64,000 nucleotides of DNA from Atherinomorus stipes (Eukaryota; Chordata; Actinopteri; Atheriniformes; Atherinidae). Shown here one piece after another: positions 46,033-56,650 of this stretch. The notes under the pieces were generated by a model. The model worked only from the letters and a program-made list of their open reading frames with translations. It was not told where the DNA came from and ran no database searches. Position numbers and translations under genes: made by a program. The DNA lies in NCBI GenBank assembly GCA_023101725.1, contig JALJCO010010304.1:372001-436000 (forward strand), given 5' to 3'. How positions within the stretch are numbered: the stretch's first letter is position 1; the number at the start of each line of letters is the position of its first letter.

Positions 46033-47012
46033 GTGCGTTCAGACCAAGAGCGACTAAAGCTGTAAAATCGCCAGAAGTCATTCACTTTCAATGGACAGGA
46101 GCGACAAGAGCGAATAAAGCAACAGAAGCGACGAGCTACAAAAGTTGAGCGATTAGAGCGACTAAAAGTTAAAAATAATTTAACTTTATGCTAATTGGCT
46201 ACGACACATTTCGGCTGTAAAACCCTGACAACCAATTGGAATGTAGACTTTGTTCACTTCCGGGAGTCCCTGAAAACGAACTCTGAACTCTGGTGCTTTA
46301 TTTTGGTTCCGAGTCAAAATGACAACAGAAGCGCTGATAACTGCCGTCGCTGGCCACCTAGTATTGTATGACCTGACACTTTACACCTTTCGGGATCTCC
46401 AAAAGAAGGCTCTGGCCTGGGAAGAGGTATCACGTGCCGTTGGTTTGTCCGGTAAGTTGATAAAATTATTTTTAAAATAGGCGCAAAACTTGCCTGCTAA
46501 TCGAGCGCCTAGCATGCTATGTGAATGGGACGATATCATTTATAAATATAGAAAGTACTATGTTATAATAATAATAATTGGCAGGGATAAAAATATGTAT
46601 TTCCCTTTTGTTCCTCAACTTGACATTTAGTTTGAGAGTGAGAGATGAATGAGTGAAGATCTGCAGATGCAGATCAGTGAAGATGATGTACTCAACTAAG
46701 CTACAACATTATTTTGTTATGAGGTGTAATTTAATCAGTTATGTTCAGACCGTTGTTTTTCAGTAGGAGACGGATTTCTGGTTAATCACAGGCTACAACT
46801 TGTCAAAGCACAAGGCAGCAATCACAAAAAGCATCACTGCAAAAGCTCTGCTAATGGTAAAAAGCATACGGTCCTTTTAAAAGGATATGCAAAATTGAAC
46901 ATGATGTCATAAGCGACTTGAGCGACAAAAGCGAACAGATTTTTTGTAGCAGCTATTTTTATGAGCGACGAAAGCTATTTTACAGCTTTAGTCGCTCTTG
47001 GTCTGAACGCAC
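46033..47012 (+). mobile_element. Harbinger-type element with a MADF exon
   Basis: Perfect inverted ends over 36 bases begin 'gtgcgttcagaccaagagcg' and end 'ttggtctgaacgcac'. Internal 'gagcgac' words are repeated near both ends. I could not find a clear 3-bp TWA duplication. The superfamily is inferred from the encoded MADF-type exon, the accessory DNA-binding protein of PIF/Harbinger elements. No nuclease gene is present, so it is non-autonomous. Confidence 0.75.
46319..46451 (+). CDS. MADF/Myb-SANT-like first exon of a Harbinger accessory protein
   Basis: PIF/Harbinger elements encode a Myb/SANT-like (MADF) protein that binds element ends with the transposase. An ATG at 46319 opens 44 uninterrupted codons. 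After MTTEALITAVAGHLVLYDLT comes a stretch including TFRDLQKKALAWEEVSRAVG, matching the MADF start ('v..hp.LyD.....y.d...k..aW..ia...g'). It ends at a good donor, 'gtaagttg' (46452). A full MADF domain is about twice this length; no second exon is evident before the right end. The reading frame is intact. It could instead be a captured host exon, which I think less likely given the flanking inverted repeats. Confidence 0.68.
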
Positions 47013-47419
47013 GGTAAAAATTATAGTTTATCATTTCTTGACTTACAGCGGTATGCTATTCTTTTAAATTTCAAACCATCATATTTTTAACACCTCATTT
47101 CTGTATAAATTAAGGTATGTTCGTGCTGAATTGTGAAAAGTTTTATACCATAAATTTAAAAGTACTCATCAGCTAAATCTGTAATCTAAACAGCATAATA
47201 CATTAATTTTAGTGTGATTACATATTTGTGACAATATAGTATTACCACACTTTTATAATTTTCCACAATTGTGTCTTTTTAACATATTGTTACAGTAAAA
47301 GGTACAGTTCAGCATTTCTTAATTTACAGTTATTACATGCATCTTATACACTAGTATGCTGTTTTTAATTTTACAGTCTTTTACTGTTGGTATTCAACAG
47401 TGTTTTACTCTAAATTTCA

Positions 47420-47790
47420 TAAACATTTCTTACGGTGTGCTGACAGAATTGTGCTGCAAGGGTAGTGGAAACTTCCCAAAACGTAACCCTCATGTTTTTT
47501 TTTTCTTTTGTTTGTTTTTTTTTAATTGAGAAAATCTTCATCAGCAGGTCCACGAGCAGAGTGGTGCACATCATGGAGGACTCTTCAACCCTCCCCTCAG
47601 GCAACAGCAGAGCATCACGACCAGGACAAGCAAACTCAAATGCAGCTGCTACCCAGAGACCATCAGACTGGTCAGCTCTTTCACCCCGCTGCTCTGTTTT
47701 TAACACGCTGCACTTCTGCATTTATTTATATGTATCATCTTATATCATTCTTTTTTTTCTGCTTAGCTAGGCTTCTTGCAAGCATGAATG
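47420..47790 (+). mobile_element. LINE 3' segment
   Basis: It contains the coding tail described at 47611-47703, then T-rich sequence. It probably joins the segment before 45135 across the 'acagtaaa' repeat. The clade is L2/CR1/Rex-like by the tail pattern, not proven. Confidence 0.5.
47611..47703 (+). pseudogene. C-terminal tail of a LINE reverse transcriptase ORF
   Basis: Thirty codons and a TAA read SITTRTSKLKCSCYPETIRL and then VSSFTPLL, resembling the conserved C-terminal tail of L2/CR1/Rex-type LINE proteins ('r.irtrtsr..nsf.p.air.ln'). The frame just upstream is in a different register, so it is a fragment. Confidence 0.6.
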
Positions 47791-48033
47791 TAAAAAGATG
47801 TCAGCCAGCAAAAGGTGAATTAGGTACGAATAGCAAGAACAACCGCTTTGAGTAAATTTTAGAAAAAAATCAGCTCATTTTCTGCCACTTAAATCAAATA
47901 AGTTGAACAGTACATTTACAGCAGTTATGTTCTTGGACACAAATAAAAACATCAAAAATCCTGTCAAAATATTAACATTGAAAAATTTAAAGTAAACGGA
48001 GCTGATTGATACGCCTTCATGTTTCTGCTGCAG

Positions 48034-48116
48034 AGTGGGAGACGTTTGAAAAGTGCTCTTGTCCTGACTGTGACAAGAAAGCGGTGAAATATGAGCAAGA
48101 AAATGTTCATTTCTGA
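48034..48116 (+). CDS. Weak candidate terminal exon, unassigned
   Basis: A pyrimidine-rich tract ('ccttcatgtttctgctgcag') ends in AG at 48033. The frame from 48036 reads WETFEKCSCPDCDKKAVKYE and then a few more residues before TGA at 48114-48116. The CSCPDC cluster is unusual for random sequence. A poly(A) signal follows about 380 bases on. I do not recognise the protein, and 26 codons can occur by chance, so this is only a candidate. Confidence 0.2.
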
Positions 48117-48495
48117 GCTTTTTTGTTTTGTTTTTAAGCCTTGTCCTTCTCCAGCATCACAGCAGCAGAATGATGGTCCTGCTGCCGTGCTGTGTCCAAC
48201 AAATTTGTTTAGCCAAGCGAAGCTTTATGGATATAAGGCTCCTCCTAATACCGAAGCATTACTCTTTATTCTTAAATCTGTTTGTTGCTGAATTTACATA
48301 TTAATGCTGGACCTGACGGGGAGAATAAAAGGAAGGAGAAAGTAAACAGAAGAGAGGAGAAAAGATGGAAAACAACCACAAACAGAGAAAATGAGACAAG
48401 CAGCTGCTACACTGGTGAAGATAGAGAAAATATCCTACGGCCTCATAAGAGAAAACAGCATTTCTGATCTTTTTTATAATCATGCTTTAAGATTC

Positions 48496-48501
48496 AATAA
48501 A
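48496..48501 (+). promoter_or_regulatory. AATAAA hexamer downstream of the candidate exon
   Basis: A canonical polyadenylation hexamer. On its own it is weak evidence, because AT-rich sequence often contains it. Confidence 0.25.
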
Positions 48502-49585
48502 ACACCCAAATGCTTCAAAGAAATGTGACATGGATGGGTTTTAAAGTGATGCAGCTGAAGCTCCCTGCATTGTTTGCAGGCAGATCTGATCTGTGGGGCA
48601 CATCTGCCTCTATAGCAAACAAATCAGTTGTTTAACTACAGCATAATTTAAAGCAATATAACATTAATCTCAGGTTTTTTTCAGTTGTTATGCTCAAAGA
48701 CAGATAAAAACACTCAGAACCCTACAGAAATATGTAACACTGACAGATTTAAAGGCTTAGACGCTTCCTGTCTCAATTGGATTTCCTACTGTTCTGTCAC
48801 CTGCATGTGCTCTGCCCCGAGTGAACTGCCATCTGCTATCAATCCCAAACTGCTCTGTCTTCAACATCCCATCTGGAACTCCATCACATAACAAGGTGCA
48901 TAATGGGAGCATCTTCTAACAAACGAGCAGCACACAGAACCAGGTTTTTCATTAAATAAACAGGACTGCGCCACGCATGCACAGAATGGAGGACTGAATC
49001 AAAGACGAGGCTTTGTGTCTTTGTATGAACAGGTTTTAAAAACTGCAATAATGTGGATTTATTCTAGTCGTATCATATCATGATAAATTGAATTAAGTGA
49101 AGTGCCTTAAGATTACTTTTTTGTGAATCAGTGCTGAACATATAAAACTGAACTGGGTGCCTCACCAGGCAGGAAAACTGCCTCCTGTTTGTCACGAAAA
49201 CAAAAACACTGGAGTTTTGACTGAAAAGCCGAAGCAATCCAGAGCACTGAATGTACAGTAAAACAATGGACTGTAGCAGTACCACTGCTCCAAATGTCCT
49301 TTTCCCCTCGAATTTCTGTTAACTGTTTAAAAACATGTTTTTATTAAACATTAGGAACACACTAACAACCTGCAGGTTGCACTGAAGTTGATTCAGTGCA
49401 CTAATTACTTATAAATCCTAAACAGCAAATGAAAGGTTATTGATTTACCCTACTGCCACAGAGAGTTACTGCAAATGTTCATTCCTTATGACAGTAGAAG
49501 AAGACTGAATGCATTCCATTCTCCATAGGAGTGGGCACAAAGACAACAGAATATTACACAGAAAAAAACTGACTCATCGTGGTTT
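48502..49585. other. Unassigned sequence
   Basis: No domain or repeat end recognised. Open frames are short. Confidence 0.35.
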
Positions 49586-50100
49586 TTATAATAATAATAA
49601 TAATAATATAGCAGCTTTCTAAAAAAATGCTACTAAGTGCTTCACAAATCAGTAAAATTAAACAAATTAAAAACTACATAAGAATAGAAGTAAATTCGTT
49701 AGACAGCAATTCACTAAGAAATTAAAATCAGGTAAAACCAGGAAAGGCTCTCAGATAAAAGTACGTTTCAAGGGGGATTTATGCTGCCCTGATCTCTTCA
49801 GGCAGTTCTTTCCGGAGTTTCTCTGGGATAACTATAAGTCTTCTGTCAGGGAATCCCAAACTTCAGACAGGCTCATGTGGTTGTAAAGGGTCTGATGAAT
49901 AATGATTAACAAATTCAACAGTGAAATCTTCAAATCAGTTCTAAAAGCTACAAATGGGCTTATGTCTTTTGGACATGTGGAGGGAAACCCCTCGGCCTAA
50001 ACACAGAACCCTGGGGAACTCCATGACTCACTGCTAGTTGAGAGTCATGGAGCTATTTCTCTGTCAGTCCGTTTACCGAAATGCACGAGTATCTCAGGGT
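49586..50100. repeat. (AAT)n and LINE-derived dispersed repeat
   Basis: Starts with an 'ataataataataataataat' microsatellite (about 49588-49608), followed by 'gctactaagtgcttcacaaa' and, later, 'gaaccctggggaactccatg', which I recognise as parts of LINE-derived fish repeats. Non-coding. Confidence 0.5.
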
Positions 50101-50524
50101 TTGTTTTTATTTTGTCTTTTGGAATGATGGAGCAGGAGACTGACAGATGTGTTGGTGCAGCTTGGGCACTGATGTTGACACATTTCAGTGTGCGGACTAC
50201 GTAGGCTACAGAAATACCTACGTAGTCAACGCACTCCGAAGCAGTCTTCCAAAACCGTAGGCTGCTGAAATGGGACCTCCTAGCTGACGAAAATTACCCA
50301 CTGTCCTCCAGTCCTGTTGCCTAGCAACAGCAGATTTGTCAGCCATCGATTGATGGCATTCTTTCCGCTTATTCCTTCGGATATGTTGTAAAAACTGAAT
50401 GGAGCTCAGCATTTAATTCCTTTTTATTTATCTGTCGCTACCTGAACGTTAACACTCCATTAAGCAGTTGTTAAACGTCCAGTCTAAGAATTACTGACAT
50501 CTAGTGATAAAGATGGGTATAGCT
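50101..50524. other. Unassigned sequence with a short hairpin
   Basis: 50193-50226 contains 'gactacgtaggctac' and 'cctacgtagtc', an imperfect inverted repeat. Nothing else recognised. Confidence 0.4.
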
Positions 50525-50989
50525 TCATATGCCAGGCACCGCTGTCAATGTACAGTGGCCGTCAGTGGACAAAATTCCCGCAGACTTAAAGATGTTTTCA
50601 TCTCTGAGTGGATCCAGTGGTCTCAGGTGTAGCTACGACTGCACAATGAGAAACAACTTTTAATGTCTTTTAAGGCATTATTTGTCCCAAACAGTCTAAC
50701 TCCCATTAAACAAAGCTGGTACAGCAGTGTTAAAGTTCAGAGTTCTCACTTGACATACATTGTTTTGTCCATTCAAGGTCACCGTAGTAAAAATGGTGGC
50801 ACAAATATGGCAACCTCCATCTATGAACCCCCCCCCCCCCAACAAGTAGATATAAATGGCTCATTTTAAGAAAATAAGACATAACAGCTATTCTAGTGAA
50901 GCGATTACACATCAATAGAAACACAGTTTTGAGTTACAGCACATTTTTTTGCCATTGACCTTGGATTTTGTTACAGTCTGCGCCTTTAA
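50525..50989 (-). mobile_element. TTAA MITE, 'aggtacaatatgtaa' family, copy B
   Basis: The terminal TTAA at 50986-50989 is preceded by 'cagtctgcgcct', a decayed version of the copy A start. The body is the reverse complement of 9756-10210. A poly(C) run (about 50828-50840) replaces the region 'gcggtgcac' of copy A. The distal boundary is uncertain. Confidence 0.72.
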
Positions 50990-51129
50990 AACATGAATTA
51001 TGTCAAATAAATGCATTTCTGGAGGCACAAACTCTTTTAAAGCTAGTACACTTACTGTATTTTCACATTTTCCACAGGGACTATCAATCGTTTCTAGCCA
51101 GTAAACACTTAATTTAACTCTTAAAAATC

Positions 51130-51420
51130 CATGAAAACATCCAAACATTACACTCGTAGCTCTGCAGCGTATTCCCTGCTATCTTGTGCGCAATTAATTC
51201 TGGGACAGGCAACACCGCGGAAGGATACACGGCCAGTATCCTTCGTTTCAGCCCAAACGGGGTGTGGGTTTGTGGGGTGGATTCGGAGGCTCCTTTGGAG
51301 GCTTTCGAAGTGGGACTGTACTTGACGCACTGCTGTGACGTATGCAGCCGACGAATCCGCACCTTGACGTGTGTAGACCTTGAACTGAGACCCAGCTTCT
51401 GTCTCTTGGCTAGCCTGCAA
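51130..51420. mobile_element. MITE with 'ctgcatacgtca' words
   Basis: Contains 'gtatgcagccgacgaatccg' (about 51340), the complement of the fragment at 10255-10285. The 216-codon open frame over this region (51184-51834) runs from the MITE into unrelated DNA and has no domain I recognise; I do not call it a gene. Confidence 0.5.
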
Positions 51421-53005
51421 TGCCTAGGTAGAGAATTTATGGATGATTTGAAATGCTTTGAGTCATTTCTTCTCTCGCTTCTTATTTCCAAACAAAAATG
51501 CTCCATAACCCATCTTGGCCTTTCTCATTTTGATCCCTTGAGATTTAATTTTTCCAACAATTTTAAATTCAGTAGGTTTTTCAATACTAAGAACATTAAG
51601 AAAATTGCTTCATGTATTTTTATTACGATGTACAAATATAAGTACAAGGGCAAGAAAACATTTGTTAAAAAGGCCCGACTACTTCTTTACAAATTTGAAT
51701 GTGTACCCCTGAAGGAAGTCTCAGAAAGCAAGACATACAGTACTTTGGGGAAGTCAGGGCAATGTGCTAGAAAAACATCATCTTACATCTTCACACTGCA
51801 GGACACACACTCTCTGCCCTTCCACATAAATTAATCATGACTACTTTGAAACATTTACATAATATACTCAAAATAGCTCATGAAAGTTAATCCTAATGCA
51901 GCACGTAACTTGCGTTATCAAAGCTTCATGACAGTCTCAGATCATGAGAGAGCCCTAAATGCAGCATCTCCCCCATCCACGTCCACTCCTTCAGCCTGCA
52001 CCAGGATGAAAAACAGCTCAGAGGGACAAACGGACAGAGGAAAATCCTTTCTGTCACCACTCTCCTGACCAACTTTCTTAAGTTGCTGCTAATCAACAAA
52101 AAGCCTGTTGGGGTTGCAGCCCAGGAGAAGCCTCAAGCTATTTTCCAATTAGTGCTACCAGAGAGACAAACAGGAATCCTACGCTGTGCACTCAGAGAAA
52201 AAGTGAAAACAAGTAGAGGGGAGAGGGAAGAGAGGGGGATGGCGGAGGATAAGTCTGTGCTTTGCTGAAGAGCACAATCCAAGGGCAAAGACAGAGAGGG
52301 AGTAAGCGAGGATGCAGGCCAAGAGAACAGTGAACGATGTCCAGGCTGGTATCTCTGTTCTCCCTCGTGAGCAGATTAAATGATTGTGACAGCAATTTGG
52401 CCAAAACAACATTCGCAGCTCAGACAGACAGACAGCAGGCCAAGGCCTGTCTCACAATATAGTCATTCATTACGCCGGCTGTTGGAAGAGAGTGCGGAGA
52501 CAGACAGGACTCAGCTCCACAGTATCAATTAACTGCAGCTTGTTTTATATGCCGAGGCTGTGCATGAAGCTCGACGGTCCTCTACTAAGTCCTCTCAACT
52601 TTTTAAGATGCATAGCCTTTCTAGTGAGCGTGCTCTCACAGCTTGTCACACTCCTTTCAAGAGTTTCAAGAGTTTTCCAAACACCTGCATCAAAAGAGCA
52701 AAGGCACAATTACTCAGCAGGTTTGTTTAGAGGCGAACGAGCCGACTGCTTTGGATAAAACACAACTATTACCTTTTTTTCTTGCATGCATCCACATATC
52801 TACACATGTATTACCCCCATCTGTGTGGATAATATGCTCCATAACCGGGGTGCACACATCCAGTCCTCAAGAGCTACTATCATTCAGCTTTTCGAGCGGG
52901 GGGGTCCAAATTCTTTACATTGGAGAGCAAAACTAAAAATTCACATTGCAGTGTCTGAAATTCAACATGCTTAGCTCATAGCATAATTGTCTGAAATAAA
53001 ACCTC
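51421..53005. other. Unassigned sequence
   Basis: No repeat ends or coding motifs recognised. It could belong to a host intron. Confidence 0.35.
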
Positions 53006-53013
53006 GTACAAAG

Positions 53014-53400
53014 TAAGGATGTAACAATATGAAAATTTCATATCACAGTTATTGTGACCAAAATGATCACGATTATCATTGTTATTGTGGTGTGATTGAA
53101 ATACCTCCCTAGCATCTTTACAAATAACCAAAATGGGTCTAGATGTCTTCTCTGCCTTTTTTTAAATCTCCAGATCTTTCCATGTGGGTGCCTTCATTGC
53201 CCTCCACCATGTTTTCATAAATTAAACATAGCAAACTGGGACTGCTGCTGCTTTCCAGCCAGTGAGCAGCATCACTCGGAGTTTTTCAATATGCAGTCAT
53301 CAGTCACGGTTTTAACAATAATCAATATTTGAAACGGTATTACTAATCATTGGGAATTTTATCACGGTTAATCATTTTACCAGTAATCAACACATCCCTA
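53014..53400. mobile_element. hAT MITE, 387 bp
   Basis: Ends 'taaggatgtaac' and 'cacatcccta' are imperfect inverted repeats. The flanking octamers 'gtacaaag' (53006-53013) and 'atacaaag' (53401-53408) agree at 7 of 8. Subterminal 'cacagttattgtgacc' and 'tatcacggttaatc' words mirror each other. Confidence 0.85.
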
Positions 53401-53436
53401 ATACAAAGTACTGTGTAAAATGAATATCACTTTTTT

Positions 53437-53452
53437 GTGTGTGTGTGTGTGT
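53437..53452 (+). repeat. (GT)8 microsatellite
   Basis: Eight GT units following six T. Confidence 0.95.
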
Positions 53453-53814
53453 ATTTACAGCCTGAAATTGCTGAACATTCAGACAGGCCTTCAGAAACGT
53501 TTGGTAAAAGAAACTCAAACCCCCATGAGACCAAACATAGAAGAAATTTACACTTCTTGTGAAACGGCAACGTTCTGCTTGCATATCATGCATACTGCTT
53601 TAAACATCGGCACACATGTCCCTGTGATCTGAAGGTGTGGTTTTGGGTGGTGTTTTTATAAATGTCGCTTAAATCGTTTCTCCAACATTGCAAAGCCTAG
53701 CTTTAACTGTGTTTGGTTGGCGATGCTTGGGAGTCTTTCAGACGAGTTTCTCCCCATATTTTAGTATGCTACATGCCAGGATTGCTGCTTACTCTATTGG
53801 ATAACTAGGCAACT

Positions 53815-54120
53815 CAACTCATCTTTCTTTATATAGCGCTTTAACACAACATTGGTTGAACAAACTGCAGGGCATAAGCAAAATATCAAAAGAAGGTGCA
53901 GACTAAAAACAGAATAAAAAAACAATAAAATCAATAAAAAAATAAAACTGGAGTCTCATACTGGATCAAAGGCGGGGGCATAAAAGTGGGTTTTCAGACG
54001 GGTTTTAAAATTGGACAGCAATGCTGCTTCTCCAACCTGTAGTGGCAGGAATTCCAAAGTTTGGCCGCAGCAACTGCAAGGCAAGTTTATTTGTACAGCA
54101 CATTTCATGTGCAGGACAAT
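53815..54120 (+). repeat. LINE-derived dispersed repeat
   Basis: 'tttatatagcgctttaacac' (about 53829) and 'gtgggttttcagacgggttt' (53985) followed by 'gtggcaggaattccaaagtt' mark a LINE-derived repeat family common in fish. A second start-like word, 'aagtttatttgtacagca', occurs at 54084. Non-coding. Confidence 0.6.
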
Positions 54121-55445
54121 TCAAACATTATGGATGAGTGTCTTTCAGATAGCAAGATGTTAATTGACCCCAATTCATGCAATGAGTAGCTTCTGATTTC
54201 TTAAAGTTGGCGCGGGTCAGAAATCAAAACTTAGAAATGAATAGAAATCCTTTTTATCTATGCAACATTAATAGAAGCCCTGTTGATAACTAACAGTTTT
54301 AACTGGTCTCATGAGCACTTTGAGGTAATGTCAGCATATCACAGGGAACCCTGAGCATTTCCTGACTTTACAAAATCTAGTTTATTAGCTCTGAAACAGG
54401 TGATGAAGATGAGCCCATCACTGCTAACTGCCTAACACTCACTCCCAACTCCAGAAACATGACTGGTCTCTGCTGTTTGGAGCGTGTTTGGATTTTGGAA
54501 CATTTCTTGTCACCTTTTTAAAATGTCATTTTGGGCTCTAGGAAATTTTAATTATGCCAGTTTATACACTAAGCAATTAATTTGTCACCAAAAACATAAT
54601 CAAAAGATAACCTGGTATTATAATGTATAGTGGTTATCATAATAGAAAATATATTTTCGTGTTCAGGTTTTAATGAATAATTGATGTTTTCTTGCACTTT
54701 CAGAACAAATTATGTTGCAACCAAATGAAAGCTGCCTTGTTTTCCTGTTTCCATTCAGTGGTATTTATTAATATTCACCGTGTAGCCTTGAAGTACTGAA
54801 AATGTGTCCTTCATGATAAAACTTCTTTTTTTTTAATGCCTCCATCCATTTTCACCAGCTTCTCACCTTGCCTTTTGCTGTGTGGAAGTGTTTGTGTGGT
54901 TCATGAAATCACCACCACCTGCTCATCACTGGGAGAGAAGGAAAGTGTTGGCTGGACGCTGAGTCATATTGCTGCATACCCAAAGCTTTGCCACTTACGT
55001 GTGCAGGGAAATGTTAAAACACTGCTCAGTGGTATTAATCACTTCTAAAATCAGAGCAGGAACCTTTCAAAAACAAGTCAACTAAAAAACAAATGCAACG
55101 AAAAATACAGTTAACACCGCAGAAAGATCGTGACTGAATAAAGTTAGACAGAACAGCAGAAATTAGACTATAAACGGCTGTGTAGCCCCCCCCAGCCACA
55201 CTTTTACCCTTACTCTAATTTCCCAATAATAGTCCAGTTAAAAAAAAAATGCACTCATTATTATTATTATTATTATTATAATTATTGTAACCCCAGTCCC
55301 ATGTAGCTAATGAAGTCAGACTGCAAAATAATAGGGGTGTTATAGTACAGTGGGACGGGGCCTGATTTTATCTGGTGCTACCTGTGATAACAATATAAAA
55401 TAATTTGGTGTTGCCTCCAATAAATTCTAAGAAGCAAACATGAAA
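54121..55445. other. Unassigned sequence with an (ATT)n run
   Basis: No gene found. A run of ATT units lies at about 55257-55280. The 70-codon frame at 54836-55048 has no motif. Confidence 0.4.
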
Positions 55446-55453
55446 GCTGATAC

Positions 55454-56466
55454 TAGAGCTGCAGCAAACGATTATTTTAATAGTTGATTAATCTGCACCT
55501 GTAATCGATCAATTAATCGATTAATCGGATAAGCTCTATGTTTTTAAAGATGTGACTGAGATGCAGTGGAGTAATAATGAGTCCAAAATGGCACCAAAGA
55601 CTGTGGTTGACACGCAACAATGCTTTGATGCATAATCACATTCGTAAGATGATTCTGTATCTACATTAAACAATTCTGTTCATACTGCATTAATATTTGC
55701 TGATTTTGAACATTCATGCCAAAAGGGTGAAATCGTAACTAAACACACCGATCAAAACTGTATTGAACAGTTAAAACAGTGCAGTAAACATCATGTAATT
55801 AAAAAAAATAAAGTGCCTCTGACTACTGTTAGGCCTTTTGGTAAAAGAAACAGATATTCATGGTGTGAATTATTTACATAAAAAAGGGAATAAATAAGTT
55901 AATATTTACTAAAAAAAAATAAGTTATTTCATCTTAAAAAAAAAAAACAAAAAAACAGTTAAAATGTTTGGATTTCAGAACCAGTGTGACACATCTTCTT
56001 AAAAAGATCTTTGTTAAAACGTATGCTCAGTTAAGCCACCGAGTGAGTGCTCACATCTTAACGAGGATCTTTGTTCTTTTTCCTCCACAATGTTGTGAGC
56101 GAGTTATCAGAGAAACCAGTGAGAAAACAACTCATCTGTGCGCCAAATATGTTCACATATGAGCCTTGGAAAACTTAAGTCTTTGTAAGTGTTGTGCTGA
56201 GTACGTGTGTTAATTACGGTAGTTAGTTGGCTGAAATTCTTCATCCTCAACTGAGCTCTCAGCCAGCTGCTAATGCTGGGCGCATGATGTAGCACACAGC
56301 AAGGTAGCAACGAGGCGCGCTTGTGTATCCTGACCGGAAGCAGTTTGTACAGACCGGAAACAATGCGTGAAGCGGGACTTTAAAAAGATAAATGAGGCAT
56401 CGATTACTAAAATATTTATCGATAATTTTTTCTAATCTAATAATTCGATTAATTGTTCCACCCCTA
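55454..56466. mobile_element. hAT element, 1013 bp
   Basis: 'tagagctgcagcaaacg' and 'cgattaattgttccacccct' lie at the two ends; the flanks 'gctgatac' (55446-55453) and 'gccgatac' (56467-56474) match 7 of 8. The subterminal 'atcaattaatcgattaatcg' is mirrored on the right. Non-autonomous, no transposase. Similar in design to 21359-22443. Confidence 0.82.
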
Positions 56467-56559
56467 GCCGATACTCCTCTTTTACAAAATGAAAGTCTAA
56501 TGTAGCCTGTTTTATGTTTATCCAAAATTCACCTTTGTAATTACAACACAGGATTTAGT

Positions 56560-56583
56560 AAAAAAAAAAAAAAAAAAAAAAAA
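56560..56583 (+). repeat. Poly(A) run of 24
   Basis: Twenty-four A between two elements; possibly the tail of a lost retroelement. Confidence 0.9.
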
Positions 56584-56650
56584 GAATTATTATTTATTGC
56601 ACAAATACGCAGTGGATCTGGAAAATGGTTAACTTGTTGACTGTTGACCT

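Larger units (their letters stand above)
45135..47420. mobile_element. 'acagtaaa'-type dispersed repeat with nested insertions
   Basis: Both ends are rich in 'ttttacagtaaa' and 'taccgtaaa' words and their complements (45165-45480 and 47030-47410), a pattern I know from a widespread fish repeat. The middle holds a tandem repeat, a hairpin and a Harbinger-type insertion. Superfamily not determined; boundaries approximate. Confidence 0.5.

Noticed and set aside
51184..51834. 216-codon open frame, the longest in the window
   Set aside because: It starts within a MITE whose pieces recur near 10255 and runs into unrelated DNA. It shows no domain and no exon-like boundary, so chance is the better explanation.
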